13,784 nt of DNA from contig RFIY01000069.1 of the NCBI GenBank assembly GCA_003695505.1, forward strand, positions 1 to 13,784. Direction: 5' to 3'. Under the pieces are notes generated by a model that was not told the origin of the DNA, did no database searches, and saw only the letters and a list, made by a program, of their open reading frames with translations. Both the position numbers and the translations under genes were made by a program. Source of the DNA: Candidatus Dadabacteria bacterium (GTDB lineage: Bacteria; J088). Below, one piece after another: positions 1 through 6,849 of the stretch. Every line of letters starts with the position of its first letter. Position 1 is the stretch's first letter.

Positions 1-15
1 GATCGGCGCCGGTGC

Positions 16-1164
16 TCAGGAATCGTCGGAAACGCGCGGATTCGGCGTCTGAAGCGGCAGGACGTTGTCGACATCCGGCTCGTGGCGGGCAGCCGGGATC
101 TGGATCTTGAAGCGGGAGCCGCCACCCGGACGGGACTGGATTTCGACGCTGGCACCGATCTCCTGCAAATACGAAAGTGAGTGAGCCAGTCCGATCCCGT
201 GCCCGTCGGGTTTGCTGGTATATCCAGGTTGAAAGAGTTTGCCGGCATCGTCGAGCGCAAACCCGCAGCCGGTGTCCTCGACGATCAGCGCAAGGAATCG
301 CTCGGTCATCATTTCTGGCCCCTGGTTGTTGCAGAGCAGCAGATTGTCGGCCGAGATCGTGACGTGTCCGCCGGGCGCACAGGCGTCCCGTGCATTCGCG
401 ACGAGGTTGATCATGACCTGCTCGAAGCGATCCGGGTCGATCGCGACCGGCCAGCAGTCGGGCGCGACGCGCAGTGACACCGTGATGTCATTGCCGCAGA
501 TGCCGCGAAACAGCCCTTCACGATCGGCCAGCCAACGCGCAGGGTCAAGCAGATGATAGGCTCGCGCACGCTCGCCGCGCAATTCGCTCAGAAGCTGGCG
601 CATCAGCGCACCCGCGCGACCAAGCACTTCGCGGAGTTCCTCGGCATCCCGTTCGAGCGCCTCGTCGTAGTATTCGTGGCAGGCGAGCAGCTCGGCGCAG
701 CCAATTGCCGCGGTCAGCAGGTTGTTCACATCGTGAACCGTGCCCCGGAGTTCGTGCAATACGTCGTTGCGTGCAGCTTCCAGGTCGTTGTCGGAACGTT
801 GTTCGAATACGGCCAGGATCGCGGCGTGGCCACCTGTACGTACGGGGAACAGCCAGACCGGAATGGTGGCGGATTCGACGCCCGCGAGCGACACGCGGCG
901 ATCCAGTTCGACCCGGGCCGGTAGCTGACTGGCAAAGACCCGGCAGAGAACGGCGACAAGGTCTCCGCGACTTTCCGAAGCGAACGGATCCAGCAGCGAT
1001 TCCGCCCGCGAGAACTGGCGGCGAAATTGCTGGCTGGCCTGGATCACATCGGCGCTGTCGTCGATCAGGACGGCGGCGAGACCGAGCCGGTCAAAGCACT
1101 GGACCCAGAGGTCGCCGTCGCGAGTCGCCAGGGCTTGCGCAATATTGGTGCCGCTCGAGGTCAT
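16..1164 (-). CDS. PAS-type sensor histidine kinase, probably flagellar (FleS/FlrB-like role)
   Basis: Cytoplasmic two-component sensor kinase of 382 residues; no membrane segment or signal peptide is visible. An N-terminal sensory region with PAS-like character (about 15-125) precedes a phosphoacceptor helix with H144 in HDVNNLL, and then the ATPase domain: N-box NLVANARDA (253-261), G1 DTGCGF (297-302), F-box FQPGYTSK (311-318), G2 GHGIGLA (321-327). The ATG at 1164 is chosen because an AAGGA lies 9 nt upstream; longer versions run into fliS. It follows fliS by 40 nt, where Pseudomonas and Vibrio place fleQ-fleSR/flrABC, so a role in timing flagellar transcription is inferred. The H-box (HDxNN) is the type seen in many hybrid and NtrB-like kinases rather than the usual FleS form. 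No FleQ-like gene sits between, and the partner regulator would lie beyond the left edge. Kinase identity is firm; the flagellar role is inferred from context. Confidence 0.85.
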   Translation of the reverse strand: MTSSGTNIAQALATRDGDLWVQCFDRLGLAAVLIDDSADVIQASQQFRRQFSRAESLLDPFASESRGDLVAVLCRVFASQLPARVELDRRVSLAGVESATIPVWLFPVRTGGHAAILAVFEQRSDNDLEAARNDVLHELRGTVHDVNNLLTAAIGCAELLACHEYYDEALERDAEELREVLGRAGALMRQLLSELRGERARAYHLLDPARWLADREGLFRGICGNDITVSLRVAPDCWPVAIDPDRFEQVMINLVANARDACAPGGHVTISADNLLLCNNQGPEMMTERFLALIVEDTGCGFALDDAGKLFQPGYTSKPDGHGIGLAHSLSYLQEIGASVEIQSRPGGGSRFKIQIPAARHEPDVDNVLPLQTPNPRVSDDS

Positions 1165-1204
1165 GGCTGGCCGTCCTTGGGGGTGGCGGGTTGAAAAAGG
1201 GCAG

Positions 1205-1606
1205 TCAGGCCGCGCGTGGTGGTTCGTGCGAATCGCGAACCTGCTCCACGGCAACGCGCCAGGCCTTCATCAACGGCTGCACCAGGCGGCGGCACGTTTC
1301 GATCGCCGACAGATCGTTGTACAGCATTGCGTCCGCGAGCAGGCCGTCCATATAGCTGTAGAGACCAGCCAGTTTCGTCGCGACGTCGGGGTCCGCATCG
1401 AAGTCGAGTGCACAGATCAGTTGCGAAACGATATCCGCTGCGCGGCGAATGTGCTGCAATTTATCCTGCGTGCGCCCTTCGTTGGTCGCCTGCCAGGCCC
1501 AGTCGAGGCGCTGGTCGAGGGCTTCGTACAGCGCAAGCAGCAGATCGGTCCGGTCATACGTCGATTCTTCGTGCTGGCGGTAACTGTCAAGTGCGTAGGC
1601 GTGCAT
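1205..1606 (-). CDS. fliS: Flagellar export chaperone FliS
   Basis: Small cytoplasmic chaperone (133 residues, the usual FliS length) that binds the C-terminal helix of flagellin, prevents premature polymerisation and hands it to the export gate. The protein is helical throughout, with the family pattern near the N-terminus (YALDSYRQ, then a helix LLLALYEALDQRL) and a conserved-type segment around SQLICALDFDADPDVATKL. A very strong Shine-Dalgarno (GAGGAGG, about 7 nt before the ATG) fixes the start. It lies 39 nt downstream of fliD in the same direction, the classical fliD-fliS order. The C-terminal dozen residues are weakly conserved and hydrophilic. Confidence 0.93.
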   Translation of the reverse strand: MHAYALDSYRQHEESTYDRTDLLLALYEALDQRLDWAWQATNEGRTQDKLQHIRRAADIVSQLICALDFDADPDVATKLAGLYSYMDGLLADAMLYNDLSAIETCRRLVQPLMKAWRVAVEQVRDSHEPPRAA

Positions 1607-1645
1607 ATCTGATTCCTCCTCAAGAATCCGTTCACGAGCGGAACA

Positions 1646-2941
1646 TTACGATTGTGGTGTTCCAAACATGGCCATCAGGCCACTGGCATTGAGTTGTGCA
1701 ACCATCGACTCCATCGTGGCAAACCGGGCCCGCATCGACGCTTCGAGTGCATCGAGTCGCGCCTGTTCGTCGGCGATGGCGTCATCCAGGCTGCGGTCCT
1801 GGCGATCCAGGGATTGTTCGCGAAGGTCGAGCGTGCCGCCGACCCCATCCGTCAGATCGACGACGTTGTCGATCTGTTCGAGCAGACCGCTGCCGTCGCC
1901 CGCGTGCAGTGCGCCCGTGACGGCGTCGGGATTGCTGGCAAGCGTTTCGTCGAATCGTGCGCTGTCGAATTGCAGCTTGCCATCCTTGCCGTGCTGCAGT
2001 CCGAGGTCGAACCAGCCGGCAACGGTGCCTGCAGGCGGAGTCGAGAAGAACGCCTGCTGCAGCCGGTCGCCGACGAGGCGCAAACCCGCATCGACATTAC
2101 CCTTGCTGCCATCCGATGCGTCGGTGGCGAGGCCGCGGACATCGTTGTAGGCATCCACGAACGCCTGGATCCGTTCCTTCATCGTGTCTGCATCGGTGTC
2201 GACAGTGATGGTCGTGGAGCCGGTCGCATCGGGTGTGAGTTCCAGGGTCACGCCCGCGATGGCATCGTCGATCGTGTTCGTCGCGCGCGTTATCGCGACA
2301 CCATTGAGCTCGATCTGTGCGTCACGAGCCGCAACGATTTCGCTGAAGGCGGGACCACCCGACATCGCGCTGGTGTCGACAGAAACCGCGTTCGCGGTGC
2401 CGGTGTTTTCACTGGCGAGCACGAGCGTCCACGGTGTTGCCCCGCTGCCGGTATTGATCAGCGTTGCCTGAACACCAAGGTCGGCATTGTTGATCTGGTC
2501 GCGCAATTGCTCCAGCGTCGTTCCGGCGCTGACCGTCAGATCGGTTGTCGTCCCGCCGACGGTGACAGAGAGCGTGCCGCTGCCGACGGTGTCGGTGGCA
2601 TTGGCATAGCCCGATCCCTGCAGGACGTTGCCGCGTGCGGTCTGGATGACGTTGACGGTCCAGGAACCTGCCTGCGCGCCGGACGTTGCGGATACACCCA
2701 GCAGTGACTCGTTGCCGCTGGTGGCGCTGAGCGCGAGTGGTGCACTGCCCGCGAAGGGCTCGATGCTGTTGCGCAGATCGTCGAAGGCGCGGTCGAGTCG
2801 ATCGATGCGGTCGCGGGTCTGGCCGACTTCACGCTGCTGCTGTACCAGGTTGTCGAGGCGATAACTTTGCGCCTCCAGCGCGGCGTCAATGATCGCCTGC
2901 GTATCGAGTCCGGTTACAATGCCGTTCAGCGTGGTCGTCAT
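1646..2941 (-). CDS. fliD: Flagellar filament capping protein FliD
   Basis: Forms the cap at the filament tip that guides insertion of exported flagellin (HAP2). Of 431 residues, slightly shorter than many FliD proteins. The N-terminal D0 signature is GIVTGLDTQAIID (7-19), followed by a coiled-coil stretch rich in Q, R and D (about 28-62). A Ser/Thr/Gly/Ala-rich central region resembles exposed D2/D3 domains. The FliD C-terminal domain begins around IELNGVAITRATNTIDDAI, and the protein ends in a second heptad-like helix (EARLDALEASMRARF). No signal peptide, as expected for type III export. A GGAG lies 7 nt upstream of the ATG. The gene starts 62 nt after fliC and is separated from it by an intrinsic terminator, so it probably receives only read-through from the fliC promoter. 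No flaG lies between fliC and fliD, unlike Pseudomonas and Vibrio. Confidence 0.95.
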   Translation of the reverse strand: MTTTLNGIVTGLDTQAIIDAALEAQSYRLDNLVQQQREVGQTRDRIDRLDRAFDDLRNSIEPFAGSAPLALSATSGNESLLGVSATSGAQAGSWTVNVIQTARGNVLQGSGYANATDTVGSGTLSVTVGGTTTDLTVSAGTTLEQLRDQINNADLGVQATLINTGSGATPWTLVLASENTGTANAVSVDTSAMSGGPAFSEIVAARDAQIELNGVAITRATNTIDDAIAGVTLELTPDATGSTTITVDTDADTMKERIQAFVDAYNDVRGLATDASDGSKGNVDAGLRLVGDRLQQAFFSTPPAGTVAGWFDLGLQHGKDGKLQFDSARFDETLASNPDAVTGALHAGDGSGLLEQIDNVVDLTDGVGGTLDLREQSLDRQDRSLDDAIADEQARLDALEASMRARFATMESMVAQLNASGLMAMFGTPQS

Positions 2942-2967
2942 CGTTCAGCTCCGTGGCGGTGCCTCAG

Positions 2968-2995
2968 AAAAGGCCCGGGGCGGCTGCCCCGGGCC
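2968..2995 (-). terminator. Rho-independent terminator after fliC
   Basis: Perfect 10-bp GC-only stem (2972-2981 paired with 2986-2995) with a 4-nt loop, read on the minus strand and followed directly by TTTTCT. It begins 8 nt after the fliC stop codon and ends only 26 nt before the fliD start. There is therefore almost no room for a separate fliD promoter, and partial read-through probably sets the high fliC to low fliD ratio. Confidence 0.88.
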
Positions 2996-3003
2996 GGCGC
3001 GGT

Positions 3004-3837
3004 TTACCCGAGCAGCGACAGTGCCGAATACGGCAACTGGTTGGCCTGGGCAAGGACAGAGGTCGCAGCCTGAACCATGACCTGGTTGGCGGTCAGGTTG
3101 GCCGTTTCCTCGGCGAAGTCGACGTCGCGAATCCGCGAGTTCGCGGCGGCGAGGTTTTCGGCGCCGACAGACAGGTTGTCGTAGGCCGACTGCAGGCGGT
3201 TCTGGATCGCGCCGAGGTCGCCGCGATAGCCGGCGACCGTGTCGATCGCGCTATCGATCACGCCCATCGCGGTTTTCGCGTTGGCGGTGCTTTTCAGGTC
3301 CTCGGTACCCCCAAAGCCCAGCCCACTTGTCGTGGAGTTGAAGGACGACAGGTCGATCGTGATGGCGTCTTCCGTGGCGGAAGTGCCGGTGCCGACCTGG
3401 ATGCTGAAGGTTGACGAGCCGGTGCCGTCGAGCAGTTCCGTGCCGTTGAACTCCGTGGAGTTGGCGATCCGGTCGATTTCGGACACCAGTGCCTGAAACT
3501 CGTCGTCGAGGTAGGCCTTCTCGGTCGTGCCGACGGTGTCGGAAGCGGCCTCGGTCGCCAGTTCCTTCATCCGCGTCAGCATCTTGCCGATTTCGACCAG
3601 GCCGCCTTCCGCGGTCTGCGCGACGCTGATGCCGTCCATCGTGTTGCGCTTGGCCTGATTCATCGCCCGAACCTCGGCATTGAGGTTCTCGGAAATCGCA
3701 AGCCCCGCGGCGTCGTCCTTGGCGCTCGTGATCCGCGAGCCACTGGACAGTCGTCCGATCGAAGTCTGCAACTTCGACGAATTGATGCCCAGATTGCGTT
3801 GCGCGGTCAGCGACGCGACATTCGTTGCAACTCTCAT
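3004..3837 (-). CDS. fliC: Flagellin
   Basis: Structural subunit of the flagellar filament, exported through the flagellar type III system. At 277 residues it is a short flagellin: conserved N-terminal D0/D1 (MRVATNVASLTAQRNL start; RLSSGSRITSAKDDAAGLAI at about 29-48) and C-terminal D1/D0 (SRIRDVDFAEETANLT; end ALSLLG), joined by a small Ser/Thr/Gly-rich centre with no room for large D2/D3 domains. The start is the ATG at 3837 with AAGGAGG about 7 nt upstream; a longer in-frame version adds 22 unrelated residues and is rejected. Residues in the TLR5-recognised region look conventional (RMKEL after KMLT). A terminator follows immediately, so fliC may be expressed largely as a monocistronic message. 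Confidence 0.97.
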   Translation of the reverse strand: MRVATNVASLTAQRNLGINSSKLQTSIGRLSSGSRITSAKDDAAGLAISENLNAEVRAMNQAKRNTMDGISVAQTAEGGLVEIGKMLTRMKELATEAASDTVGTTEKAYLDDEFQALVSEIDRIANSTEFNGTELLDGTGSSTFSIQVGTGTSATEDAITIDLSSFNSTTSGLGFGGTEDLKSTANAKTAMGVIDSAIDTVAGYRGDLGAIQNRLQSAYDNLSVGAENLAAANSRIRDVDFAEETANLTANQVMVQAATSVLAQANQLPYSALSLLG

Positions 3838-3873
3838 ACGATTCCTCCTTGGGTGAGAGTTTTTACTGAAAAC

Positions 3874-3892
3874 GGAACCACCCATTGGTTCC
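3874..3892. repeat. Inverted repeat in fliC 5' leader
   Basis: Perfect 7-bp inverted repeat (GGAACCA / TGGTTCC) with a 5-nt spacer, 37-55 bp upstream of the fliC start. On the fliC-coding strand it is followed by GTTTTCAG. It could be an operator, a stabilising 5' hairpin of the flagellin mRNA or a weak attenuator; the sequence alone does not decide. Confidence 0.6.
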
Positions 3893-3946
3893 ATCCACGT
3901 CAATGAACATCGGAGGCTTTCCGTGGGAGTTAACAGCGATGTCGCG

Positions 3947-3954
3947 TTATCGGG
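3947..3954 (-). promoter_or_regulatory. Possible sigma-28 -10 element upstream of fliC
   Basis: On the minus strand the octamer CCCGATAA matches the FliA -10 consensus GCCGATAA at 7 of 8 positions. It lies about 110 bp before the fliC start. No TAAA-like -35 is found at the expected 15-bp spacing (the position reads CCGG-like), so the assignment is weak. No sigma-54 GG-N10-GC pair was found on the fliC strand between 4008 and 3838. Confidence 0.25.
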
Positions 3955-3963
3955 GCATGGGGT

Positions 3964-4017
3964 GCTCGGCCGGGCGGCGCGCAGCGCCGGCAGACAGTGC
4001 CGGTGGGTCAGCCGAGC
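3964..4017. repeat. Nested inverted repeats between cobS end and fliC
   Basis: An outer 7-bp pair (3964-3970 with 4011-4017, GCTCGGC/GCCGAGC) encloses two overlapping, mutually exclusive hairpins: 3976-3980 with 3984-3988 (GGCGC/GCGCC) and 3987-3992 with 3998-4003 (CCGGCA/TGCCGG). It straddles the cobS stop codon. It may slow or end cobS transcription, but no T-run follows on either strand, so it is not called an intrinsic terminator. Confidence 0.5.
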
Positions 4018-4847
4018 AGGGTCAGCGCGGCGAGCGCAGCCAGTTCACAGCATTCGATCGTTGCGCCGGTCGCGTCGCCGCCAAAGCCACCGAGTCGGTG
4101 GTGCAGTACGAGCATCAGTGACAGCCCCGTCAGCAATGTTACCGCCACGACGCGCAGCAGGTGCGACCAGGGCAGGATGCCCATCAGGCCGGAGGTCGTC
4201 GCGAGTGCGACACCGCTGCTGGCTGCGATCATGGCCGCCGCACGTCCCGGGCGCGCCGCCTGTCCCAGTTGCGACCCGGGCTGGGGCGGCGCAATGGCCA
4301 TCCAGAGTGGCGCGAATGCGCGGGCAAGCAGGGGGGCGAGGCAGATCGCAGCAGCGGGCAGGCGCGGACTCGCGAGCAGAATCCATTTGCCGAGGAGGAC
4401 GAAAATGAGCGCAACCACGGCCCATGTGCCCGCGTGAACATCGTGAAGAATCTCCTGCCGCCGCTGTCGAGGCACTGCAGCCATTGCAGCATCGGCGGTA
4501 TCCGCAAGCCCGTCCAGATGCAGGCCACCCGTCATCGCAACCCAGGCCGCGAGCGCGAGCCAGGCGCGTACCTGCGCTTCGAGCGGCAGCCAGAGCACGG
4601 CGACGACGGGTGCCGCGACGACAAGACCGGCGATCGGAAACCAGGACGCCATACGCGACAGCGGGGCGCGCTGTGCGCGCGCCGGTACGGGAATGGTGGT
4701 CAGAAAACCGATTGCGGCGAGCAGGTCATTCACGGGCTGGTACGGTGTTGCTCCAGGCGGGAGACCGGTTGCAGGTCTGGTCGCCACGAAGTGGTCTGAC
4801 CAGTTATGCGGGTGCCGTTGGCGCATCTGGCCCGCCGGCGGTTTCAT
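4008..4847 (-). CDS. cobS: Adenosylcobinamide-GDP ribazoletransferase (cobalamin synthase)
   Basis: Integral inner-membrane enzyme that joins adenosylcobinamide-GDP to alpha-ribazole (or its 5'-phosphate), a late step of cobalamin assembly. Family signatures are visible: GGLHLDGLADTADA (107-120), HDVHAGTWA (135-143), RAFAPLWMAIA (176-186) and GGFGGDATGA (253-262), with several hydrophobic membrane helices. The start is uncertain. The ATG at 4847 lacks a ribosome site and adds about 38 hydrophilic Pro/His-rich residues not typical of CobS. A GTG at 4733 (residue 39) would give 241 residues, the family size. No cobU, cobT or cobC neighbour is present, so the gene is isolated. It is divergent from the desaturase gene. 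Confidence 0.9.
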   Translation of the reverse strand: MKPPAGQMRQRHPHNWSDHFVATRPATGLPPGATPYQPVNDLLAAIGFLTTIPVPARAQRAPLSRMASWFPIAGLVVAAPVVAVLWLPLEAQVRAWLALAAWVAMTGGLHLDGLADTADAAMAAVPRQRRQEILHDVHAGTWAVVALIFVLLGKWILLASPRLPAAAICLAPLLARAFAPLWMAIAPPQPGSQLGQAARPGRAAAMIAASSGVALATTSGLMGILPWSHLLRVVAVTLLTGLSLMLVLHHRLGGFGGDATGATIECCELAALAALTLLG

Positions 4848-4912
4848 AAGTCATATTACAGATCTTCCGGCGACCGGGGGAATGCCGGATTCCTTCATTC
4901 AGGGAGCTCCCG

Positions 4913-5917
4913 ATGCTCAGACACCCGGCGCCGCGCGCGCCGCGCCACTTTTCGCTTGACGACGGACCCGAACCGCACGCGGCGCGCACGCGCGCGATTC
5001 TTGCGGCGCACCCGGAAGTGCGCGAACTGATCGGGCGCAATCCGTGGTCCGCGGTCGTGATCCTCGCAGTTGTATCCATGCAGCTCTCGATCGCCTGGCT
5101 GCTGCGGGCGCAGCCGTGGTGGCAGATCCTCGCTGTGGCGTGGCTGGTTGGCGCCTTTGCGAACCACGCGATGTACGTGATGATCCACGAAGCGGCGCAC
5201 CAGCTGATCTTCCGCAAGCGCTGGCTCAACAATCTGTTCGGCATCATCGCGGACATTCCGAACGTTGTCCCCGCGGCGATTTCGTTTCGCACGTACCACC
5301 TCAAGCATCACGCGTATCAGGGGGTCTATGAGCTCGACGCCGACCTGCCGCATCACTGGGAAGCGAGACTGATCGGCGGCTGGGCGCCGACCAAGGCGCT
5401 GTGGCTGCTGCTGTTTCCACTGTTTCAGGTCACACGGCCGCCGCGCATGCAGGATACGGCCTTTCTGACCGGCTGGACGTTCATCAACTGGGTCGTCGTG
5501 TTCGCCGTGGATGCGGCGGTATGGACACTGTTGGGGCCCAAGGCGTTTGCGTATTTGCTGGCGTCGTTTTTCTTTTCGATTGGCTTGCACCCGCTGGGCG
5601 CGCGCTGGATCCAGGAGCATTTTCTGACCGCGCCGCCGCAGGAAACCTACAGCTATTACGGGCCGCTGAATCTGGTTGCGTTCAACGTTGGCTATCACAA
5701 CGAGCACCACGATTTTCCATCGGTGCCGTGGAACCGCCTGCCGGAAGTACGCCGCCGAGCGCCAGAATTCTACGACAGTCTCGTCTGGCACAAGTCCTGG
5801 ACCGGGCTGTGGCTGCGCTGGATGTTTGACCGCGAACTGAGCCTGTTCTCGCGGATGCTTCGGCCGCGCGAAGCTGCGCGTGCTCAGTCCTCCTCCGCGC
5901 GCCAGGCGAGTACCTGA
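4913..5917 (+). CDS. Sphingolipid delta-4 desaturase-like (dihydroceramide desaturase, DEGS family)
   Basis: Membrane di-iron desaturase of 334 residues, strikingly similar to eukaryotic DEGS1/Des1, which introduces the 4,5-trans double bond into dihydroceramide. The N-terminal block (about 12-45, with PHAARTRAILAAHPEV) matches the Lipid_DES domain (PF08557) that marks sphingolipid delta-4 desaturases. The FA_desaturase domain follows, with three His boxes: HEAAH (92-96), HLKHH (129-133) and HNEHH (262-266). The C-terminal signature ETYSYYGPLN (244-253) through FNVGYHNEHHDFP is nearly identical to the animal enzyme as I recall it. Hydrophobic helices lie around 47-64, 70-90, 161-172, 186-206 and 211-226. 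AGGGAG lies 6 nt before the ATG, inside a GGGAGCTCCC palindrome. It overlaps the next, convergent gene by 34 bp. Family assignment is firm; the true substrate in this bacterium is unknown. Confidence 0.9.
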   Translation: MLRHPAPRAPRHFSLDDGPEPHAARTRAILAAHPEVRELIGRNPWSAVVILAVVSMQLSIAWLLRAQPWWQILAVAWLVGAFANHAMYVMIHEAAHQLIFRKRWLNNLFGIIADIPNVVPAAISFRTYHLKHHAYQGVYELDADLPHHWEARLIGGWAPTKALWLLLFPLFQVTRPPRMQDTAFLTGWTFINWVVVFAVDAAVWTLLGPKAFAYLLASFFFSIGLHPLGARWIQEHFLTAPPQETYSYYGPLNLVAFNVGYHNEHHDFPSVPWNRLPEVRRRAPEFYDSLVWHKSWTGLWLRWMFDRELSLFSRMLRPREAARAQSSSARQAST

Positions 5918-6849
5918 TCCCAGTTGACGCCGCGGTGAGCTGCCGGTCGGGGCGGGCGTCGCGTCAATCGCTCGAAAAATCCGCGCCGCGGAATGAGATC
6001 CATATCGCCAAGTAACCGCTCGATCTCAGCATATCGTTCGAGAAAGTTCAGAACGGTCAGTGCGCGCCAGGAATACGCGAAGGCAGCCTTGCGCCAGCGG
6101 CGCTGCTGCAATTCCTGAACGACGGCCTCGACGGCCTCTCGCCGGACGCAACGCAGGTCGTAGAGCAGCAGGACGAGCTGGAAGGCGTCATCATACGGTC
6201 GCAGGCGGCTGCCGAACGCCGCATAGAACGCGGTGTCGCGTCGCTGATCTCGCCGGATGAAAATCGCCCGGACGGTGTCTGCGGGGGGCAGTCCATCCAG
6301 GAAGCGAAAGATCTCATCCCTGACCTGCGGGCGGACGTCGTGGCGATCGAACAGGGTTACGGCAATGTCGCGCGATGCGTTTCCGCTGCGCAATTCGGCA
6401 TACAGCGAATAGATCAGAGGGTCGAGGTCATAGTCGTCGCCGACGAGGATTTCGACGTCACCGTTCGGATCGACTTCTCCGCCCAGCTTGCACAGGGCAT
6501 GCAGTTTGTAGCCGAGTGGATCCGAAATCTCGCGAAAACGCCCCCGCCGGATCAGAGACCACTGATCCTTGAACACGAATCGGTCGACATGGACGCCATC
6601 GAGTTCGAGCTTGCTGCGTAGCTGGCGTGCCAGAAAATCCGGACTCGCGCTGAGAATCGTGATATGACCGCGTTCAATGCGCGAGGTCCCGGCATATTCG
6701 CGAAGGGAGCGCACCAGCGCGGCCATACCGGACAGCGTCCGTTTGGACTCGGGGGATTCGAACGGCACGCGCAGCAATTGCAGTTTGTGTTCCAGCGGCG
6801 TCGCCAGATAGGTCTTGTCCAGATCGAGGCGGTACCAGGCCGTACTCAT
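5884..6849 (-). CDS. App1/DUF2183-like HAD phosphatase, possible phosphatidate phosphatase
   Basis: Protein of 321 residues. The first ~150 residues have the HAD-like layout of App1 (DUF2183, lipin-type phosphatidate phosphatase): DLDKT (9-13) as motif I DxDxT, SASP (67-70) as motif II, a Lys at 115 in GYKLHAL as motif III, and GDDYDLDPLIY (137-147) as motif IV. Family knowledge suggests removal of phosphate from a lipid phosphate, but this is inferred. The rest (about 165-321) is a basic, helical region with Arg- and Trp-rich stretches (QQRRWRKAAFAYSWRAL) that I do not recognise. No signal peptide or membrane helix. Its ATG overlaps the mnmE stop (ATGA), so it is translationally coupled to mnmE, although mnmE has no known link to lipid metabolism. 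Its 3' end overlaps the convergent desaturase by 34 bp. Confidence 0.72.
   Translation of the reverse strand: MSTAWYRLDLDKTYLATPLEHKLQLLRVPFESPESKRTLSGMAALVRSLREYAGTSRIERGHITILSASPDFLARQLRSKLELDGVHVDRFVFKDQWSLIRRGRFREISDPLGYKLHALCKLGGEVDPNGDVEILVGDDYDLDPLIYSLYAELRSGNASRDIAVTLFDRHDVRPQVRDEIFRFLDGLPPADTVRAIFIRRDQRRDTAFYAAFGSRLRPYDDAFQLVLLLYDLRCVRREAVEAVVQELQQRRWRKAAFAYSWRALTVLNFLERYAEIERLLGDMDLIPRRGFFERLTRRPPRPAAHRGVNWDQVLAWRAEED

Noticed and set aside
1652-2707. 351-codon plus-strand open frame opposite fliD
   Set aside because: It mirrors fliD codon positions (third-position GC effect), has no domain pattern, and fliD is unambiguous on the other strand.
4804-5791. Two long minus-strand open frames (4804-5304 and 4895-5791) opposite the desaturase
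   Set aside because: They are antisense shadows of a strongly conserved membrane enzyme in GC-rich DNA; their translations are Arg-rich and low in hydrophobic pattern and have no ribosome site.
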